From NCBI GenBank assembly GCA_002101905.1, contig LQPU01000001.1, positions 1 through 64,000 of the forward strand: a stretch of 64,000 nt of DNA, written 5' to 3'. This DNA is from Mycobacterium shimoidei (GTDB taxonomy: Bacteria; Actinomycetota; Actinomycetes; Mycobacteriales; Mycobacteriaceae). This document shows positions 16,607 to 26,219 of this stretch, piece by piece. Within the stretch, counting starts at the first letter, position 1, and each line of letters opens with the position of its first letter. Under the pieces are notes generated by a model, which made no database searches, had not been told where the DNA came from, and saw nothing but the letters and a program-made list of their open reading frames with translations. The position numbers and the translations under genes are program-made.

Positions 16607-17005
16607 ATGAACACCATCAAACGCATCGCAGCGGCGACAGCGATCACCACCGGGCTAGGGCTCGCGGGTGTCGCGGTCGCGAGCGCAGTCGAGGCCCACC
16701 CGGGGCCGATCCCCAACTACCACTGGTGCCCTGGCCAGTTCTGGGACCCGGGGTGGGGTAACAACTGGGACTGGGGCCGCTGCCACGACAACAATTTCTT
16801 CGACGGCGAGCCGCATGACCAGGGCCACTGGCACGGCATCGGCCCCTGGCCCGGTAATAACTGGCAGCCCAATGGCGGCCCCGGTCCCGGTCCCTGGGTG
16901 CCCGGCGGCCTGCCCAACGGCGGGCCCGGCCCCGGTCCGTGGGTGCCCGGCGGTCCGGGCGGCCACGGCGGTCCGGGTGGTCCGGGTGGTCCGGGCGGAC
17001 ACTGA
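16607..17005 (+). CDS. Small secreted Gly/Pro-rich WCPG protein
   Basis: A 132-residue protein with an N-terminal signal peptide (residues 1 to about 30, AIAATA-like core ending near SAVEAHP). The mature part begins with HWCPGQFWDPGWG and WDWGRCHDN, a two-cysteine, Trp-rich module, followed by two copies of GPGPGPWVPGG and a GGPGGPGGPGG tail. The same WCPG and WDWxxC features occur in the protein at 21988-22338. Small proteins of this type are common in mycobacteria; function is unknown. The repeats suggest an unstructured extracellular tail. Confidence 0.75.
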   Translation: MNTIKRIAAATAITTGLGLAGVAVASAVEAHPGPIPNYHWCPGQFWDPGWGNNWDWGRCHDNNFFDGEPHDQGHWHGIGPWPGNNWQPNGGPGPGPWVPGGLPNGGPGPGPWVPGGPGGHGGPGGPGGPGGH

Positions 17006-17123
17006 CGGGACGGCGGCTAAGCCGCAGCCGCGCAGGTAGTGGATGCTTTCGGCAAACACAATTGCAGCTCCGACGGGCCAGCGCAGCCGCTCTACGGGGG
17101 CCGCTGCATTACCCTGGTCAGCT

Positions 17124-18992
17124 ATGTGCGGAATCGTCGGCTACGTCGGTCAGCAGTCTGCTTGCCACGTGGTCGTCGAGGCGCTGCGCCGGATGGAGTA
17201 CCGCGGCTATGACTCGGCAGGCATCGCGCTAATCGACGGGGCAGGCACACTCACAGTGCGCCGACGGGCCGGCAGGTTGGCCAACCTGGAGCGCGCGCTC
17301 GACCACACCGATGCCGCCGCCCTGGTCGGCAACACCGGCCTCGGGCACACCCGCTGGGCCACGCACGGACGTCCGACAGATCGCAACGCGCACCCGCACC
17401 GCGACGCGGCGGGCAAGATCGCAGTCGTCCACAACGGGATCATCGAAAACTACGTGATCCTGCGCCGCGAGCTGGAGGCCTCCGGTGTCGAGTTCGCCAG
17501 CGACACCGACACCGAAGTCGCCGTACACCTGGTGGCGCAGGCCTACCGAGGGGGAGCGACCGCTGGCGATTTCCCGGCCTCGGTCTTGTCCGTGGTGCGC
17601 CGGCTGGAAGGCCACTTCACGTTGGTGTTCGCCAACGCCGACGAGCCCGGCACCATCGTCGCCGCCCGCCGTTCCACACCGCTGGTTGTCGGCATCGGTG
17701 ACGGCGAGATGTTCATCAGCTCCGACGTCGCCGCGTTCATCCCGCATACTCGCGACGCCATCGAACTGGGCCAGGACCAGGCTGTGGTGATCACCCCGGA
17801 CAGCTACCGGATCACCGACTTCGACGGCAACGACGACGCCGCGAATGCCCGTCCCTTCCATATCGATTGGGATCTGGCCGCCGCCGAGAAGGGCGGCTAT
17901 GAGTACTTCATGCTCAAGGAGATCGCCGAACAGCCCGCCGCGGTCGCCGACACCCTGCTCGGGCACTTCGTGGACGGCCGCATCGTGCTTGATGAGCAGC
18001 GGCTGTCCGATCAGGAGCTGCGTGAAATAGACAAAGTCTTCGTGGTGGCCTGCGGCACTGCTTATCACTCCGGGCTGCTGGCCAAATACGCGATCGAGCA
18101 CTGGACCAGGCTGCCGGTCGAGGTGGAGCTGGCCAGCGAATTCCGTTACCGAGACCCGGTATTGGACCGCAGCACCCTGGTGGTGGCGATCAGCCAGTCC
18201 GGCGAAACCGCCGACACGCTCGAGGCGGTGCGGCACGCCAAGGCGCAGAAAGCCAAGGTGCTGGCGATCTGCAACACCAACGGCTCGCAGATTCCGCGGG
18301 AATGCGACGCGGTGCTGTATACCCGTGCCGGACCAGAGATCGGGGTGGCGTCGACCAAGACGTTCCTGGCCCAGATTGCCGCCAATTATCTTGTCGGGCT
18401 TGCGCTCGCGCAAGCACGTGGCACCAAATACCCCGACGAGGTCGAACGGGAGTATCGGGAACTGGAATCCATGCCGGACCTGGTGGCCCGCGTGCTCACC
18501 GGGATCCAGCCGGTGGCCGACCTGGCCTACCGGTTCGCACAGGCGCCGGCGATTTTGTTCCTCGGCCGCCACGTCGGCTACCCGGTGGCGCTCGAAGGGG
18601 CGCTGAAACTCAAAGAGCTCGCCTACATGCACGCCGAGGGTTTCGCCGCCGGCGAGCTCAAACACGGACCGATCGCGCTGATCGAAGACGACCTCCCGGT
18701 CATCGTGGTGATGCCGTCACCCAAGAGCTCGGCCACCCTGCACTCCAAGCTGCTGTCCAACATCCGCGAGATCCAGACCCGCGGCGCGGTCACCATCGTC
18801 ATTGCCGAGGAAGGCGACGACACGGTACGGCCGTACGCCGATCACCTGATCGAAATCCCGGCCGTGTCAACGCTTTTGCAGCCACTGCTGTCGACTATCC
18901 CGCTGCAGGTGTTCGCAGCGTCGGTGGCGCAGGCCCGCGGCTACGACGTCGACAAGCCGCGGAACCTGGCCAAGTCGGTCACCGTCGAGTAG
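17124..18992 (+). CDS. glmS: Glutamine-fructose-6-phosphate aminotransferase
   Basis: Makes glucosamine-6-phosphate from fructose-6-phosphate and glutamine, the entry to UDP-GlcNAc. The start is fixed at 17124 because the N-terminal nucleophile Cys must follow Met (MCGIVGYVG); a longer reading from 17043 is ruled out. The 622-residue enzyme shows the glutaminase domain (LGHTRWATHGRPTD, HNGIIENY) and two SIS domains (CGTAYHSG, SQSGETADT, STKTFLAQ, HAEGFAAGELKHGPIAL), ending with PRNLAKSVTVE. It works in sequence with glmM at 4724. Confidence 0.98.
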   Translation: MCGIVGYVGQQSACHVVVEALRRMEYRGYDSAGIALIDGAGTLTVRRRAGRLANLERALDHTDAAALVGNTGLGHTRWATHGRPTDRNAHPHRDAAGKIAVVHNGIIENYVILRRELEASGVEFASDTDTEVAVHLVAQAYRGGATAGDFPASVLSVVRRLEGHFTLVFANADEPGTIVAARRSTPLVVGIGDGEMFISSDVAAFIPHTRDAIELGQDQAVVITPDSYRITDFDGNDDAANARPFHIDWDLAAAEKGGYEYFMLKEIAEQPAAVADTLLGHFVDGRIVLDEQRLSDQELREIDKVFVVACGTAYHSGLLAKYAIEHWTRLPVEVELASEFRYRDPVLDRSTLVVAISQSGETADTLEAVRHAKAQKAKVLAICNTNGSQIPRECDAVLYTRAGPEIGVASTKTFLAQIAANYLVGLALAQARGTKYPDEVEREYRELESMPDLVARVLTGIQPVADLAYRFAQAPAILFLGRHVGYPVALEGALKLKELAYMHAEGFAAGELKHGPIALIEDDLPVIVVMPSPKSSATLHSKLLSNIREIQTRGAVTIVIAEEGDDTVRPYADHLIEIPAVSTLLQPLLSTIPLQVFAASVAQARGYDVDKPRNLAKSVTVE

Positions 18993-19071
18993 ATCCGAAC
19001 CTCGTTGAGGAAATTCCCGGCCGACGTAACCTTGGTGACGCGCGGGCACACGAGCGGAGGCATGCGGGCGG

Positions 19072-20487
19072 ATGCGGCACTACTACTCGGCAGAGGCGAT
19101 TCGCGAGGCCGAAGCACCGCTGCTGGCCAGTCTCCCGGACGGAGCGCTGATGCGCCGTGCCGCGTACGGATTGGCCACCGAGATCATCGGTGAATTGACC
19201 GCCCGCACCGGCGGGGTGGTGGGCCGGCGGGTGTGCGCGGTGGTCGGCTCCGGCGACAACGGCGGTGATGCGCTGTGGGCGGCGACGTTTCTGCGACGTC
19301 GCGGTGCGGCCGCCGACGCGGTCCTGCTCAACCCGGATCGCGCCCACCGGAAAGGCTTGGCCGCATTCAAGAAAGCCGGTGGCCGCATTGTGGATTCCGT
19401 CGCGGCGAACACCGACCTCGTCATCGACGGGGTGGTAGGCATCTCCGGTTCCGGGCCGCTGCGGCCGGCGGCGGCCGAGGTGTTCGCCGGCGCCGTCGGG
19501 ATACCCGTCGTCGCCGTCGACATCCCCAGCGGCATCGATGTTGCGACCGGAGCGATCACCGGGCCGGCCGTGCAAGCCGCGCTGACCGTCACCTTCGGTG
19601 GACTCAAACCCGTGCATGCGCTCGCCGACTGCGGCCGTGTCCGACTGATCGACATCGGCCTGAACCTGCCCGAGAGCGATGTGCGGGCCTTCGATGCCGC
19701 CGACGTGGTAGCCCGCTGGCCGGTGCCGGGCCCGCGTGACGACAAGTACACCCAGGGCGTCACCGGGGTGATCGCCGGCTCGTCGACCTATCCCGGCGCG
19801 GCGGTGCTGTGCACCGGCGCCGCGGTCGCCGCCACCTCCGGCATGGTCCGCTACGCCGGCAGTGCGCACGAACAGGTGCTTGCGGCCTGGCCCGAGGTCA
19901 TCGCATCACCCACCCCGGCATCGGCCGGACGGGTGCAGGCCTGGGTCGTCGGGCCCGGGCTGGGCACCGACGACACCGGCGCCGCGGCCCTATGGTTCGC
20001 CCTCGACACCGATCTGCCGGTGCTCGTCGACGCCGACGCGCTGACCATCCTGGCGGCTCACCCCGACCTGCTGGCCGAGCGCCGGGCCCCGACCGTGTTG
20101 ACGCCGCACGCCGGCGAGTTTGCCCGCTTGGCCGGGGCTCCACCCGGTGAGGACCGCATCGGCGCCACCCGTAAGCTCGCCGACGCGTTCGGGGCCACTG
20201 TGCTGCTCAAGGGCAACGTCACCGTGATCGCCGAACCCGGCGGGCCGGTCTATCTCAACCCGGCGGGACAGTCCTGGGCGGCCACCGCCGGTTCGGGTGA
20301 CGTGCTGTCCGGCATGATCGGCGCGCTGCTGGCGGCAGGGTTGCCCACCGGTGAGGCGGCCGCTGCGGCGGCATTCGTGCATGCCCGCGCGGCTGCCCTG
20401 TCGGCCGGCGATCCAGGACCGGGTGAGGCGCCGACGTCTGCGTCGCGCATCATTCCGCACATCCGGACGGCTCTGGCCGGCCTCTAG
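19072..20487 (+). CDS. nnr: Bifunctional NAD(P)H-hydrate epimerase/dehydratase
   Basis: Repairs damaged nicotinamide cofactors. The N-terminal YjeF-type epimerase domain (residues 1 to about 215) has VVGSGDNGGDALWAA and VDIPSGIDVATG. The C-terminal ADP-dependent dehydratase (ribokinase-like) domain has KYTQGVTGVIAGS, VVGPGLGTDD, DADALTIL, LTPHAGEFARL and TAGSGDVLSGMIGALLA. The length of 471 aa is normal. It corresponds to M. tuberculosis Rv3433c; the genes equivalent to Rv3434c and Rv3435c, which lie between it and glmS there, are absent here. Confidence 0.95.
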   Translation: MRHYYSAEAIREAEAPLLASLPDGALMRRAAYGLATEIIGELTARTGGVVGRRVCAVVGSGDNGGDALWAATFLRRRGAAADAVLLNPDRAHRKGLAAFKKAGGRIVDSVAANTDLVIDGVVGISGSGPLRPAAAEVFAGAVGIPVVAVDIPSGIDVATGAITGPAVQAALTVTFGGLKPVHALADCGRVRLIDIGLNLPESDVRAFDAADVVARWPVPGPRDDKYTQGVTGVIAGSSTYPGAAVLCTGAAVAATSGMVRYAGSAHEQVLAAWPEVIASPTPASAGRVQAWVVGPGLGTDDTGAAALWFALDTDLPVLVDADALTILAAHPDLLAERRAPTVLTPHAGEFARLAGAPPGEDRIGATRKLADAFGATVLLKGNVTVIAEPGGPVYLNPAGQSWAATAGSGDVLSGMIGALLAAGLPTGEAAAAAAFVHARAAALSAGDPGPGEAPTSASRIIPHIRTALAGL

Positions 20488-20510
20488 CGCCGAAAACGAA
20501 AGGATCTGTC

Positions 20511-21896
20511 GTGTTGCCGAATCATCCGTCTGTCCCTTCGCATTCGGTCAGTCCCGCCTACACCAGCCGCCTCTTCACCGCGCCGGTACCGGCGCTGCGG
20601 ATGCCTGAGGAGTCGATGGATCCCGAGGCCGCTTACCGGTTCATCCACGACGAGCTGATGCTCGACGGCAGCTCTCGGCTGAACCTGGCCACGTTCGTCA
20701 CCACCTGGATGGATCCCGAGGCCGGCAAGCTGATGGCCGAAACGTTCGACAAGAACATGATCGACAAGGACGAGTATCCGGCGACGGCGGCCATCGAGCA
20801 GCGCTGCGTGTGCATGGTCGCCGACCTCTTCCACGCCGAAGGGCTGCGCGACGACGACCCGTCCAGCGCGATCGGGGTGTCCACGATCGGGTCGAGCGAG
20901 GCGGTGATGCTCGGTGGGCTGGCGCTGAAATGGCGCTGGCGCCAGCGAATTGGCAAAGATTGGAAAGGCCGCACCCCGAATCTGGTGATGGGCTCCAACG
21001 TGCAGGTGGTTTGGGAGAAGTTCTGCCGCTACTTCGATGTCGAGCCGCGCTACCTGCCGATGGAAGAGGGCCGCTACGTCATCACGCCGGAACAGGTCGT
21101 CGATGCCGTCGACGAGGACACCATCGGGGTGGTGGCGATCCTGGGCACCACGTACACGGGTGAACTCGAGCCGGTCGACCAGATCTGCCAGGCGCTGGAC
21201 AAGCTGGCCGCGGGCGGCGGGGTGGATGTCCCGGTGCACGTCGACGCGGCCAGCGGCGGCTTTGTCGTGCCGTTCCTGCATCCGGAGCTGAAGTGGGATT
21301 TCCGGCTGCCGCGGGTGGTGTCGATCAACGTCAGCGGTCATAAGTACGGCCTGACCTATCCCGGGATCGGGTTCGTGGTGTGGCGCGGCCCCGAACACCT
21401 GCCCGAGGATCTAGTGTTCCGGGTCAACTACCTCGGTGGGGACATGCCCACCTTCACGCTGAACTTCTCCCGCCCGGGCAACCAGGTGGTCGGCCAGTAC
21501 TACAACTTCCTGCGGTTGGGCCGCGAAGGCTATACCCAGATCATGGCGACGCTGTCGCAAACGGCGCGCTGGCTGGCCCACGAGCTGACCGCCGGGGAAC
21601 ATTTCGACGTGATCTCCGACGGGTCGGCCATCCCGGTAGTTGCCGCGCGGCTCGCCGGCGACCGCGGCTACACCGAATTCGACGTGTCCCACGAGCTGCG
21701 CACGTTCGGCTGGCAGGTGCCCGCCTACACCATGCCCGACAACGCCAGCGACGTCTCGGTGCTGCGCATCGTGGTGCGCGAGGGGCTGTCGGCAGACCTG
21801 GCGCGGGCCTTGCACGACGACACTCGCACCGCGCTGACAACGTTGGACAAGCTCAAGCCGGGCGGTCACTTCACCCAGCAGCACTTCGCGCACTGA
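20511..21896 (+). CDS. gadB: Glutamate decarboxylase
   Basis: A PLP enzyme converting glutamate to GABA with consumption of a proton. The 461 residues are highly similar to M. tuberculosis GadB as remembered. The PLP-binding lysine is in VSGHKYGL (Lys278), and VDAASGG supplies the cofactor-binding Asp. The start is the GTG at 20511 with AAAGGA just upstream. Conserved blocks such as IGSSEAVMLGG and NYLGGDMPTFTLNFSR are intact. It follows nnr by 23 bases. Confidence 0.97.
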   Translation: MLPNHPSVPSHSVSPAYTSRLFTAPVPALRMPEESMDPEAAYRFIHDELMLDGSSRLNLATFVTTWMDPEAGKLMAETFDKNMIDKDEYPATAAIEQRCVCMVADLFHAEGLRDDDPSSAIGVSTIGSSEAVMLGGLALKWRWRQRIGKDWKGRTPNLVMGSNVQVVWEKFCRYFDVEPRYLPMEEGRYVITPEQVVDAVDEDTIGVVAILGTTYTGELEPVDQICQALDKLAAGGGVDVPVHVDAASGGFVVPFLHPELKWDFRLPRVVSINVSGHKYGLTYPGIGFVVWRGPEHLPEDLVFRVNYLGGDMPTFTLNFSRPGNQVVGQYYNFLRLGREGYTQIMATLSQTARWLAHELTAGEHFDVISDGSAIPVVAARLAGDRGYTEFDVSHELRTFGWQVPAYTMPDNASDVSVLRIVVREGLSADLARALHDDTRTALTTLDKLKPGGHFTQQHFAH

Positions 21897-21987
21897 GCGA
21901 TACACCGTCGAGCAAAAACGACAGATTTGCCCCTGGGCCCGATCGGTCAGCCCATACTGAGCTGATCCTCCGAGGACAGGAGTCGCA

Positions 21988-22338
21988 ATGACGGGTCGCT
22001 GCGCGTCAGGGGAAAATGTTAGCTGGGCGAAACGAGGCCTCACGGCGCTGGCAACAGTCGTATTGGTCTTTGGAGGCCCGGCGATAGCTGGTAACGCCGA
22101 CGACAGCGATTGGGGCCCGCCGCATCATTGGTGCCCCGGAGAGCAGCCCGTGCCGACGACTGGCAATCACGTCACCGACCCGCTCAATTGGGACTGGAAT
22201 GTCTGCCACACCTACTACTTCGTCTGGCCGGGGATGGGCAACGTCTCCAGCTTGATCTGGGACGGCGAGAATCCGCCCCCGAAGCCTCCGCCCGCACCTG
22301 CCCTCAATTTCTGCCCAATTCCGCCATGGTGTCCGTGA
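21988..22338 (+). CDS. Small secreted WCPG protein, second member
   Basis: A 116-residue protein with an N-terminal hydrophobic signal segment (residues about 16-36, [19 protein letters not shown]) and a mature region with [23 protein letters not shown], a Pro-rich stretch and FCPIPPWCP at the end. It shares the WCPG and WDWxxC module with the protein at 16607-17005. Four cysteines could form two disulfides outside the cell. A GGAG ribosome binding site precedes the ATG. Function is unknown. Confidence 0.75.
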   Translation: MTGRCASGENVSWAKRGLTALATVVLVFGGPAIAGNADDSDWGPPHHWCPGEQPVPTTGNHVTDPLNWDWNVCHTYYFVWPGMGNVSSLIWDGENPPPKPPPAPALNFCPIPPWCP

Positions 22339-22414
22339 TCTAGCGCCCCGACCCAGGGCGGTCGGGTGTCGGCCCGGACGTCGACGCGGCCGGTTCTGGG
22401 ACAATGACCGGAAG

Positions 22415-23569
22415 ATGACTGCAATATCTGCGACCAGCGGCCTGATCGCGGAGGCATTGGTCGACCTCGACGCCATCGCACACAACGTGGGCGTGCTGCG
22501 CGAACATGCCGGCTCCGCGCAGGTGATGGTCGTCGTCAAGGCAGACGGTTACGGCCATGGCGCCGCACCCGTCGCACGCGCCGCGTTGGGCGCCGGTGCG
22601 ACCGAACTGGGTGTCGCCACCGTCGACGAAGCGCTGGCGTTGCGAGCCGACGGCATCACCGCGCCGGTGCTGGCTTGGCTGCACCGGCCGGGCACCGATT
22701 TCGCACCGGCGCTTGCCGCCGACATCCAGATCGCGGTGTCGTCGCTACGCCAGCTCGACGAATTGCTCGACGCGGTACGCCGCACCGGCCAGGCGGCAAC
22801 AGTCACGGTCAAGGTGGACACCGGCATGAACCGCAACGGTGTTCGCGCCGCCGAGCTCCCGGCGATGCTGGTTGCGTTGCGCCGCGCCATCGGCGACGAC
22901 GCCATCCGGCTGCGTGGCTTCATGTCACATTTGGCCTGCGCCGATACACCCGAGCATCCCGCCAATGACGTTCAAGCGCAACGCTTTCGCGAAGTGCTTG
23001 CCCGAGCACGGGATAGTGGTCTGCGCTATGAGGTGGCTCATCTGTCGAATTCGTCGGCCGTTCTCAGCCGGCGGGACCTGGCGTTCGATATGGTTCGGCC
23101 CGGTATCGCGGTCTATGGGTTGAACCCCTTCGGCCGGCACGATGATCTGGGTCTGATCCCGGCGATGACGGTCAAATGCGTTGTGGCACTGGTCCGCGGC
23201 GTTCGCGCGGGCGAAGGCGTGTCGTATGGGCACACCTGGATCGCCGAGCAGGACACCAACGTGGCGCTGCTGCCGATCGGCTACGCCGACGGCGTCTTCC
23301 GCGCCCTCAGCGGTCGGCTCGACGTGCTGATCAACGGTCAGCGCCGCCGCGGCGTCGGGCGAATCTGCATGGATCAGTTCCTCGTCGACCTGGGACCGGG
23401 CAAACCCGACGTCGTCGAGGGCGACGAGGCGATTCTGTTCGGGCCGGGCATTTGTGGTGAACCCACCGCCCAGGACTGGGCCGACCTGCTCGGCAGCATT
23501 CACTACGAAGTGGTGACCAGCCCTCGCGGCCGGATCACTCGGACCTACCGTGAGGTCGAAACTCGTTGA
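22415..23569 (+). CDS. alr: Alanine racemase
   Basis: Supplies D-alanine for peptidoglycan. The PLP lysine is in [12 protein letters not shown] (Lys42), and GVSYGHTW carries the second catalytic base, Tyr. Other family elements are present: [23 protein letters not shown], and [11 protein letters not shown]. The 384 residues are a normal length, with a GGAAG ribosome binding site before ATG. Its stop overlaps the likely TTG start of the following alpha/beta hydrolase, so the two are coupled, and the t6A genes follow. Confidence 0.97.
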   Translation: MTAISATSGLIAEALVDLDAIAHNVGVLREHAGSAQVMVVVKADGYGHGAAPVARAALGAGATELGVATVDEALALRADGITAPVLAWLHRPGTDFAPALAADIQIAVSSLRQLDELLDAVRRTGQAATVTVKVDTGMNRNGVRAAELPAMLVALRRAIGDDAIRLRGFMSHLACADTPEHPANDVQAQRFREVLARARDSGLRYEVAHLSNSSAVLSRRDLAFDMVRPGIAVYGLNPFGRHDDLGLIPAMTVKCVVALVRGVRAGEGVSYGHTWIAEQDTNVALLPIGYADGVFRALSGRLDVLINGQRRRGVGRICMDQFLVDLGPGKPDVVEGDEAILFGPGICGEPTAQDWADLLGSIHYEVVTSPRGRITRTYREVETR

Positions 23570-24693
23570 GCGGTGATCATATTGACCGCTTTCCTAAGGG
23601 CAGGGTGGGGTTTGCCCGGTGGTTGGCGGGCGCTGCCGGTCTGGCAGCCGTAGGCACCGTTGCCGGGGTGTCGGTCGCCCGGCAGATGACGCGCCGCGCT
23701 GAAATTGACGATCCTTATGTGCACGAGGATTTCGAGGCACTGGAGGGCGATCGCAGCTACGTGGTGACGACCCCGGACGGCGTACCGCTGGCCGTGCGCG
23801 AGGTCGGACCCGTCGACGCGCCGTTGACAGTGGTGTTTGCTCATGGATTCTGTCTGCGGATGGGCGCCTTCTACTTTCAGCGCAAGCAATTTAGCGAGCA
23901 GTGGGGCGACAAGGTCCGGATGATCTTCTACGATCAGCGCGGCCATGGCCGCTCCGGGGAAGCGTCGCCGGATACCTACACGGTGGTCCAGCTGGGCATG
24001 GATTTGGAGACCTTGCTGCAAGTGATCGCACCGCGAGGGCCAATCGTGCTGGTCGGCCATTCGATGGGCGGTATGACCGTGTTGTCCCACGCCCGCCAGT
24101 ACCCGCAGCATTACGGCAGCAGGATCGTCGGCGCCGCACTGATTTCATCTGCAGCTGAAGGCGTTTCGAAGTCACCGCTGGGCGAGATCCTGCAGAACCC
24201 CGCACTGGACGCCGTCCGGTTGGCTGCGCGGACCGCGCCAAAACTGGTGCACCACGGCCGGCACGCGGCGCGTTCACTGATCGGCCCGATCCTGCGCGCG
24301 GCATCATACGGTGACTTCAATGTCAGCCCGAGCGTGGTGGCGTTCTCGGAGAAGATGATGCACGACACCCCGGTCCCGACCATGGTGGAGTTCTTGCACG
24401 CGCTGGAAACACATGACGAAACCGCGGGTTTGCCCACCCTGGCGAAGATTCCGACCCTGATCGTGTGCGGTGACAACGACCTACTCACCCCGGCCGAATA
24501 CTCGCGCAAGATGGCCAGCGCGCTGCCGGACTGCGAGTTGATCATCGTCGGCAGGGCCGGTCACCTGGTGCTGCTGGGCAAGCCGGAGCCGATCAACCAA
24601 GGCTTGGTGCGGCTGGTGAAGCGAGCCACCCCGGGCAGACTGGCGGGGTTGGCCCGGCGCTGGCGCGAGCGGAGTTGGTCTCGTGAGAGCTGA
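23566..24693 (+). CDS. Alpha/beta hydrolase with N-terminal membrane segment
   Basis: A 375-residue serine hydrolase. An N-terminal hydrophobic stretch (about residues 15-36) may anchor it in the membrane. Catalytic features are intact: oxyanion region VVFAHGFCL, strand [10 protein letters not shown], nucleophile GHSMGG (Ser166), an acid near [10 protein letters not shown] and the final His in [11 protein letters not shown]. Translation probably starts at a TTG overlapping the alr stop; a GTG at 23605 is an alternative. The end overlaps the GTG of tsaE, so alr, hydrolase, tsaE, tsaB, rimI and tsaD form one tight operon. The substrate is unknown; lipase or esterase is likely. Confidence 0.9.
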   Translation: MSGDHIDRFPKGRVGFARWLAGAAGLAAVGTVAGVSVARQMTRRAEIDDPYVHEDFEALEGDRSYVVTTPDGVPLAVREVGPVDAPLTVVFAHGFCLRMGAFYFQRKQFSEQWGDKVRMIFYDQRGHGRSGEASPDTYTVVQLGMDLETLLQVIAPRGPIVLVGHSMGGMTVLSHARQYPQHYGSRIVGAALISSAAEGVSKSPLGEILQNPALDAVRLAARTAPKLVHHGRHAARSLIGPILRAASYGDFNVSPSVVAFSEKMMHDTPVPTMVEFLHALETHDETAGLPTLAKIPTLIVCGDNDLLTPAEYSRKMASALPDCELIIVGRAGHLVLLGKPEPINQGLVRLVKRATPGRLAGLARRWRERSWSRES

Positions 24694-25150
24694 GCTGTCC
24701 GGCACGGCGACGCTGGACCGGGTCGAAGACACCATCGCCCTGGGCGCCCGGCTGGGCGCGCATCTGCGCGCCGGTGATGTCGTAGTGCTCTCGGGACCAC
24801 TCGGGGCGGGAAAGACTGTGCTGGCTAAAGGGATTGCGGAGGCGCTCGATGTCGAGGGACCGATCACGTCACCGACATTTGTGCTTGCGCGGGTGCACCC
24901 GGCGCGCCGCGCGGGCGCGCCGGCGATGATCCACGCCGACTTCTACCGGCTACTCGATCGAAGCGGCGCCGACCTGCTCGCCGAACTGGACTCGCTGGAC
25001 CTCGACACCGAGCTGCAGGACGCCGTCGTCGTGGTCGAATGGGGCGAGGGACTCGCCGAGCGGCTCTCGGAGCGTCACCTCGACATCCGCCTCGAGCGCA
25101 TCAGCAACTCGGAGGCACGGACTGCCACCTGGCAATGGAGCGGCCGATGA
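24683..25150 (+). CDS. tsaE: tRNA t6A biosynthesis ATPase TsaE
   Basis: A 155-residue P-loop ATPase needed for threonylcarbamoyl-adenosine at tRNA position 37. Walker A GPLGAGKT, SPTFVLARVH, HADFYRL and VVVEWGEG are the family marks. The GTG start at 24683 overlaps the hydrolase before it, and its TGA overlaps the ATG of tsaB. It acts with TsaB and TsaD, which are encoded in the same operon. Confidence 0.96.
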   Translation: MRAELSGTATLDRVEDTIALGARLGAHLRAGDVVVLSGPLGAGKTVLAKGIAEALDVEGPITSPTFVLARVHPARRAGAPAMIHADFYRLLDRSGADLLAELDSLDLDTELQDAVVVVEWGEGLAERLSERHLDIRLERISNSEARTATWQWSGR

Positions 25151-25770
25151 GCCGGCTGGTGCTCACCATCGACACCGCCACCCCGGCGGTGACCGCAGGC
25201 ATCGTGGCGGACGACCAGGTGCTGGCCGAACAGGTCACGATCGACGCGCGCGCGCACGCCGAGCGGATCACGCCGAATGTGTTGGCAGCGCTGGCCAGTG
25301 CTGAGGTCGCGATGGCTGATCTCGACGCTGTGGTGGTGGGCTGTGGGCCCGGGCCGTTCACCGGGTTGCGGGTGGGCATGGCCACCGCGGCCGCCTACGG
25401 GCATGCACTGGAAATCCCGGTGTACGGCGTGTGCAGTCTGGACGCCATCGGCGTTCTGACCGACGGCGACACGCTGGTCGTCACAGACGCGCGTCGCCGC
25501 GAGATCTATTGGGCCCGTTACCGCGACGGGATCCGCGTCGACGGGCCGGCAGTCAATGCCGCCGCCGACGTCGACCCCGGGCCGGCTCGGGCGGTCGCCG
25601 GCTCACCCGATCACGCGGCGCTGTTCGACCTGCCGCGCTGCGATCCGGTCTCCCCAACGCCGCGCGGGCTGGTGGCCGCCGTTGACTGGTCGCAGGCTCC
25701 GGCACCGTTGGTGCCGTTGTATTTGCGCCGGCCCGACGCCAAGACGCTCGCCGAGCGGGCATCGCAATGA
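25147..25770 (+). CDS. tsaB: tRNA t6A biosynthesis protein TsaB
   Basis: A 207-residue non-catalytic partner of TsaD. The start is the ATG at 25147 (MSRLVLTIDTATPAV), which overlaps the tsaE stop; the longer reading from 25039 is an overlap artefact. The ASKHA-fold hallmarks VVVGCGPGPFTGLRVGMATA and VTDARRREIYWARY are present. Its TGA overlaps the ATG of rimI, continuing the stop-start chain. Confidence 0.95.
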   Translation: MSRLVLTIDTATPAVTAGIVADDQVLAEQVTIDARAHAERITPNVLAALASAEVAMADLDAVVVGCGPGPFTGLRVGMATAAAYGHALEIPVYGVCSLDAIGVLTDGDTLVVTDARRREIYWARYRDGIRVDGPAVNAAADVDPGPARAVAGSPDHAALFDLPRCDPVSPTPRGLVAAVDWSQAPAPLVPLYLRRPDAKTLAERASQ

Positions 25771-26219
25771 CCATCACGATCGGCCCGCTGACACCCGCCG
25801 ATGCCCAGCGCTGCGCGGAATTGGAGGCGCTGCTGTTTCCCGGCGACGATCCGTGGCCCGAGCCCGCGTTTCGCCGGGAACTGGCCGCCAAGCACAACCA
25901 CTACGTGGCCGCGCGCGCCGGCGACCTGCTGGTGGGTTATGCCGGCATTTCCCGGCTGGGCCGCACACCGCCGTTCGAGTACGAGGTGCACACCATCGGC
26001 GTCGATCCGGCTTATCAGGGGCAGGGGATCGGGCGCCGGCTGCTGACCGAGCTGCTGGAGTTCGCCGACGGCGGCGTCGTCTATTTGGAGGTGCGAACCG
26101 ACAATGCGCCCGCGATCGCGCTGTACCGAAGCTTTGGATTCACCGATGTCGGCCTGCGCCGGCGGTACTACCGGGCCAGCGGCGCCGACGCGTACACAAT
26201 GAGGCGTGATCCGGCATGA
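25767..26219 (+). CDS. rimI: Ribosomal protein S18-alanine N-acetyltransferase
   Basis: A 150-residue GNAT acetyltransferase. The acetyl-CoA loop is [11 protein letters not shown], followed by [20 protein letters not shown], the classical RimI pattern. It acetylates the N-terminus of S18 and, in mycobacteria, possibly other proteins. It overlaps tsaB upstream and tsaD downstream by four bases each. Confidence 0.95.
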   Translation: MTITIGPLTPADAQRCAELEALLFPGDDPWPEPAFRRELAAKHNHYVAARAGDLLVGYAGISRLGRTPPFEYEVHTIGVDPAYQGQGIGRRLLTELLEFADGGVVYLEVRTDNAPAIALYRSFGFTDVGLRRRYYRASGADAYTMRRDPA

